From H2-BAC3 sp045863035 (lineage in GTDB: Bacteria > Bacteroidota > Ignavibacteria > Ignavibacteriales > Ignavibacteriaceae), in the NCBI GenBank assembly GCA_045863035.1, contig BTUV01000064.1, positions 1 to 17,051 on the forward strand: a stretch of DNA of 17,051 nt. The letters run 5' to 3'. Below, in pieces: positions 13,761 through 17,051 of the stretch (position 1 is its first letter; every line of letters starts with the position of its first letter). Position numbers and translations under genes: made by a program. The notes below the pieces were generated by a model. It saw nothing but the letters and a program-made list of their open reading frames with translations. It was not told where the DNA came from and made no database searches.

Positions 13761-15797
13761 CTATTTGCCGGCGGCTTTTTTCATTTTAGCTATCTGGTCG
13801 CGCAGATTTGCGGCTTTTTCGAATTCAAGATTTTTGGCTGCCTTATACATCTCGTCGGTCATCTGCTGTATGATATCTTCCTTCTGCTCGGTTGACATAT
13901 ATTTAATGATGGGCTCTGCAACCATGCCATAGTCCAGATCATCTTTCACTGCGGCTCCGTCACGTTTGCGGACATCTGCAATAGAAGTTGAGCTCATTAT
14001 CTCTTCCCGGCTTTTCAGAATGGTTTGAGGAGTTATGCCGTGTTCAATGTTATATTCCTCTTGCATCTTGCGTCTGCGGTCAGTTTCCCCAATCATTTTT
14101 GCCATGGAGTTGGTAATTTTATTAGCATACATAATTACTTTGCCGTTTACGTTCCGGGCAGTTCTTCCCGCGGTCTGAAGTAAGGAACGTTCAGAACGGA
14201 GGAATCCTTCTTTATCAGCATCAAGTATTGCAACCATGGAGACTTCCGGCATATCAAGTCCTTCTCTCAGGAGGTTGACCCCGACGAGCACATCAAAATC
14301 ACCCAGCCGCAGGTCACGAAGGATTTCAACCCGCTCAAGCGCGTCAATGCCGCTGTGTATATACCGTACTTTTATGTTCATCCGTTCAAGATAGTCGGTC
14401 AGGTCTTCAGCCATTTTTTTGGTAAGGGTGGTAACAAGAACACGTTCTTTAATTTCCGCACGCGTTTTTATCTCTCCGATGAGATCATCTATCTGACCTG
14501 TAACCGGGCGGATGATAATTTCCGGGTCAATCAGTCCGGTCGGGCGGATGATTTGTTCAACTATTACCCCGCCTGATTTTTCCAGCTCAAAATCAGCCGG
14601 TGTGGCACTTACAAAGATGACCTGATTGAGCATTGACTCAAACTCCTCAAATTTCATAGGGCGGTTATCAAGCGCAGATGGAAGGCGGAATCCAAAGTTG
14701 ACCAGATTTTCCTTTCGCATCCGGTCACCGTTATACATACCTCTAAGCTGAGGTACGGTCACGTGGCTCTCATCAATTACCAACAGATAATCCTTAGGCA
14801 GGTAATCAAACAGGCAGAAAGGACGGCTGCCGGGCTTGCGTTCATCCATGTGACGGGAGTAGTTTTCGATTCCTGAGCAGTAACCAACTTCTTTCATCAT
14901 TTCAATATCAAACCGGGTGCGCTGCTCAAGCCGCTGTGCCTCAACCCATTTTTCTTCCCGGCGGAAAAATGAAAGCTGCTCTTCAAGTTCGGCTTCAATA
15001 TTCTTGATGGAAGCCAGTAGTTTGTCCTTATTCGAAACGAAATACTTGGCGGGATATATATGAACACTTTCAGCTTCACTTAAAACATCACCTGTTACCG
15101 CATCTATAATGCTCAGCTTTTCAATTTCATCCCCCCAATACTCAACCCGTACCGCCTCTTCATATTGGTAAGCAGGTATGATTTCAATAACGTCACCCCT
15201 CACACGGAAGGTGCCGCGGGTGAAATCAACATCATTGCGGACAAAATGTATATCAATCAGGTTCCTGAGCAGTTTTTTACGGGGGAGCCCTTCCCCTTTT
15301 TGCAGGAACATGATTTGATCAGCAAACTCCTGCGGCGCTCCGATGCCATAGATACAGCTAACGCTTGCAACGATGATGATGTCATTCCGACCCTCAATCA
15401 GAGAAGTGGTTGCCTTTAGCCGGAGGCGGTCAATTTCGTCGTTAATGGCGAAATCTTTCTCAATATATAAGTCGCTTGAAACAACATAAGCTTCCGGCTG
15501 ATAATAATCATAATAGGAGATAAAAAACTCGACTGCATTATTCGGAAAGAATGATTTGAATTCGGAGTAAAGCTGTGCTGCCAGAGTTTTATTGTGGGAA
15601 ATAACAAGTGTGGGTTTGTTAAATTCCTTTATGACATTAGAGATAGTAAAAGTTTTTCCGCTCCCTGTCACACCGAGCAGTGTCTGGAACTTATCTCCTC
15701 GTGTGATTCCTTCCGCCAGTTCGGCTATAGCTTTGGGCTGGTCTCCCGAAGGTTTATAGGATGAGACTAAATCAAATGGACGGAAGGGAGCTTTCAC
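13761..15797 (-). CDS. uvrB: Excinuclease ABC subunit B
   Basis: The product is 678 residues and is the damage-verifying helicase-like subunit of UvrABC nucleotide excision repair, loaded by UvrA and then recruiting UvrC. Visible motifs: GVTGSGKT Walker A with Lys48, the DNA-inserting beta-hairpin region YYDYYQPEAYV, DESH in LLVIDESHVTVPQLRG, FVSATPADFE, LREGLDMPEV, the QTAGRTARN motif VI, and the C-terminal UVR domain (LEFEKAANLRDQI) that contacts UvrC. The length is normal. The start is GTG (15795-15797), directly abutting the TAG of the upstream gene; it gives a normal N-terminus (FDLVSSYKPSGDQPKAI). No uvrA or uvrC is in the window. Confidence 0.97.
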   Translation of the reverse strand: MKAPFRPFDLVSSYKPSGDQPKAIAELAEGITRGDKFQTLLGVTGSGKTFTISNVIKEFNKPTLVISHNKTLAAQLYSEFKSFFPNNAVEFFISYYDYYQPEAYVVSSDLYIEKDFAINDEIDRLRLKATTSLIEGRNDIIIVASVSCIYGIGAPQEFADQIMFLQKGEGLPRKKLLRNLIDIHFVRNDVDFTRGTFRVRGDVIEIIPAYQYEEAVRVEYWGDEIEKLSIIDAVTGDVLSEAESVHIYPAKYFVSNKDKLLASIKNIEAELEEQLSFFRREEKWVEAQRLEQRTRFDIEMMKEVGYCSGIENYSRHMDERKPGSRPFCLFDYLPKDYLLVIDESHVTVPQLRGMYNGDRMRKENLVNFGFRLPSALDNRPMKFEEFESMLNQVIFVSATPADFELEKSGGVIVEQIIRPTGLIDPEIIIRPVTGQIDDLIGEIKTRAEIKERVLVTTLTKKMAEDLTDYLERMNIKVRYIHSGIDALERVEILRDLRLGDFDVLVGVNLLREGLDMPEVSMVAILDADKEGFLRSERSLLQTAGRTARNVNGKVIMYANKITNSMAKMIGETDRRRKMQEEYNIEHGITPQTILKSREEIMSSTSIADVRKRDGAAVKDDLDYGMVAEPIIKYMSTEQKEDIIQQMTDEMYKAAKNLEFEKAANLRDQIAKMKKAAGK

Positions 15798-16142
15798 CTA
15801 TTCGGGGATGACCTCAGCGGCGTGGAAGTAATCTTTATGGAGATGTCCGCGCAAGGTGACAGTCTCAGCATTCCTGATTTGCTCTACAGTTACGCCCCCT
15901 GCCTGAATTTTAACTACCTGACCGGCTCGGTCACGGCCATAAAACACTACTCCTCCCTGAGGGTCGGGGAGAACTTCGCGCTCCTGAGCCACATAGACCT
16001 TTACATCCTTATTGGCGTTGTTATTGGTGTCAAAGTCAGCAAAAGAGCCGATGCCCTTGTTCGGGTTCAGATAAAAGAAGTAAATTATAGATACAACGAT
16101 TACAACCAGGGCCGGGACAATAAATTTCTGAAGATTTTTCAT
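15798..16142 (-). CDS. Membrane-anchored CcmE-like OB-fold protein
   Basis: The product is 114 residues. An N-terminal hydrophobic anchor (about 6-26, FIVPALVVIVVSIIYFFYL) is followed by a small beta-rich domain outside the membrane (KDVKVYVAQERE, GGVVFYGRDRAGQVVKIQ, ETVTLRGHLHKDYFHAAEVI). The layout and the ending FHAAEV resemble the OB fold of the cytochrome c haem chaperone CcmE, but the protein stops where CcmE would carry its haem-binding histidine, so haem transfer in the usual way is doubtful. No other ccm genes are nearby. It sits directly upstream of uvrB in the same direction with abutting stop and start codons, so the two are co-transcribed. The family call is tentative; a general membrane-linked OB-fold protein is the safe reading. 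Confidence 0.55.
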   Translation of the reverse strand: MKNLQKFIVPALVVIVVSIIYFFYLNPNKGIGSFADFDTNNNANKDVKVYVAQEREVLPDPQGGVVFYGRDRAGQVVKIQAGGVTVEQIRNAETVTLRGHLHKDYFHAAEVIPE

Positions 16143-16214
16143 TCGGTTAAGTTAATTTATTTAAATTTTAAAGATATTTTCAAAAAGTTAATATTTCAAC
16201 AGAATTAAAGAGGC

Positions 16215-16616
16215 ATGACGGAAAACAGGGAGAAAAAACATCTGGTCCTTTCCCCGCGGAGGAGGGTATTTACCGCTTCATTGGCCGGTCTTATCTGGTT
16301 AGCGGCGTATTTCTATGGTAAATATTTTTTTCTGAAATTTGCATCTCCTATCCAGACCAGTGAATGGGATATTGCTCATGCTATTCATTTCTTTGCAACG
16401 TTAGTGGTTATCGTTAATTCATTTTTGACGGATAATCTTGTTCCGGCTGTCAACTGGAGCGCTTTCGGAGTAATCTTCTTCCTTTCCATACCGACTTATT
16501 TGATGACTATTACCGGTAACCAGATATATTCCTATGTTACGATATTAGGTATCCTCTCGACATTCGTAATTATTGGTTTTTTTGTTATCCGGTGGATGCG
16601 GGGGGACTGGGACTGA
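16215..16616 (+). CDS. Four-helix integral membrane protein of unknown function
   Basis: The product is 133 residues with a short basic N-terminus and about four transmembrane segments (roughly 18-40, 50-70, 78-99 and 103-126). The ending WMRGDWD places the C-terminus on the cytoplasmic side by the positive-inside rule. AIHFFATLVVIVN in helix 2 carries a His that could bind a metal or haem, but this is speculation. I do not recognise a family. AAAGAGG lies one base before the ATG, closer than usual. The DUF423 gene begins two bases after its stop, so the two form a small operon, divergent from the CcmE-like gene. Confidence 0.75.
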   Translation: MTENREKKHLVLSPRRRVFTASLAGLIWLAAYFYGKYFFLKFASPIQTSEWDIAHAIHFFATLVVIVNSFLTDNLVPAVNWSAFGVIFFLSIPTYLMTITGNQIYSYVTILGILSTFVIIGFFVIRWMRGDWD

Positions 16617-16617
16617 G

Positions 16618-16980
16618 ATGAAATTCTCAAAATTTTTACTCATATTTGTTTTTGTAAGCGGTTTTCTCTCGGTTGCTTTTGGCGCTTTCGGCGCACATGC
16701 TTTGAAGGATATTTTGACGGAAAAGGGGATGGATAACTGGGAAACGGCTGTGTTATATCAAATGTTCCATACCGCCGCGCTGATTGGAATCTTCTCTCTC
16801 AGGAATGTACCGAAATATGTCGCCTGGTTTTTTATGATCGGGATAGTGCTTTTTTCAGGTTCGTTGTTTGCCTATTCTCTAACCGGGATTGGTTTTCTGG
16901 TGGTTTTAACGCCGTTAGGGGGAGTGTCATTTTTGGCCGGATGGCTGGGGATGATAATTTACGCCGTGCGGATGAAGTAG
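16618..16980 (+). CDS. DUF423 family membrane protein (YgdD/TMEM256-like)
   Basis: The product is 120 residues from ATG 16618. The family signature FGAFGAHALKD at about 21-31 is clear, with four hydrophobic segments (KFLLIFVFVSGFLSVAFG, the TAALIGIF region, VAWFFMIGIVLFSGSLFAYS, and VSFLAGWLGMIIYAV). It is an inner-membrane protein; no biochemical function is established for the family. A longer frame from 16573 exists, but ATG 16618 gives the normal N-terminus and the TGAGATG junction with the previous gene. Nothing further is recognised in 16981-17051. Confidence 0.9.
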   Translation: MKFSKFLLIFVFVSGFLSVAFGAFGAHALKDILTEKGMDNWETAVLYQMFHTAALIGIFSLRNVPKYVAWFFMIGIVLFSGSLFAYSLTGIGFLVVLTPLGGVSFLAGWLGMIIYAVRMK

Positions 16981-17051
16981 AAGAGTATGATTCAGGGGAA
17001 TTTGTAAAACAAATTATATAGGGATGAAATTATTTTAGGGGAAGAAAACAC

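Noticed and set aside
16573..16617. Longer N-terminus for the DUF423 protein
   Set aside because: The extra 15 residues are Gly/Cys-rich translation of the previous gene's end in another frame; ATG 16618 gives the normal start.

Overview
The window looks like a chromosomal contig from a free-living FCB-group bacterium, most likely of the Ignavibacteria (Bacteroidetes/Chlorobi) type. Three things point there. The first protein ends in a type IX secretion (Por) sorting domain with the motif YPNPFNPETRIRYSI. There is a TonB-dependent receptor with an N-terminal carboxypeptidase-regulatory-like domain. Several genes lack clear Shine-Dalgarno sites, and at least one gene is preceded by a Bacteroidetes-type TAnnTTTG promoter box. 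A run of exactly 100 N at 10928-11027 shows that this is a draft scaffold. Taxonomy is inference; no rRNA or tRNA gene is visible.

Layout. 1-303: window edge, with only a possible gene tail. 304-2596 (+): a secreted NodB/DUF2334-type polysaccharide deacetylase with a T9SS tail, then a membrane-anchored SGNH hydrolase-like protein 10 bases later. 2669-2998 (-): thioredoxin with its own terminator. 3183-5456 (+): TonB-dependent receptor with a terminator. 5630-9889 (+): a tight run of periplasmic parvulin-type isomerase, NodU/CmcH carbamoyltransferase, SxtJ-like membrane protein and a 52-residue DUF5989 protein. 9890-10129: a diverged repeat pair. 10130-10927 (+): a 56-residue basic protein overlapping a GT2 glycosyltransferase that is cut off by the gap. 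11028-11190: two tandem repeat blocks. 11280-13190 (+): Lrp/AsnC regulator and type I glutamine synthetase, with a strong terminator. 13241-13760: a gene-free region with 56-bp tandem repeats, small hairpins and a perfect 28-bp palindrome. 13761-16142 (-): uvrB and, directly upstream of it, a CcmE-like membrane-anchored OB-fold protein. 16215-16980 (+): a four-helix membrane protein and a DUF423 protein.

How the genes relate. Two parts concern the cell surface: the deacetylase/SGNH pair, and the carbamoyltransferase/SxtJ/DUF5989 run followed by a GT2 enzyme. The second is the most interesting part. A soluble O-carbamoyltransferase is repeatedly found with these two small membrane proteins, whose roles are not known, and they may form a membrane-linked carbamoylation unit acting on a surface glycan or a secreted small molecule. 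AsnC-glnA is a compact nitrogen-assimilation unit. uvrB, trxA, the TonB receptor and the DUF423 gene are ordinary housekeeping or transport genes. The intergenic spaces hold several unrelated repeat families, one of which probably caused the assembly gap.
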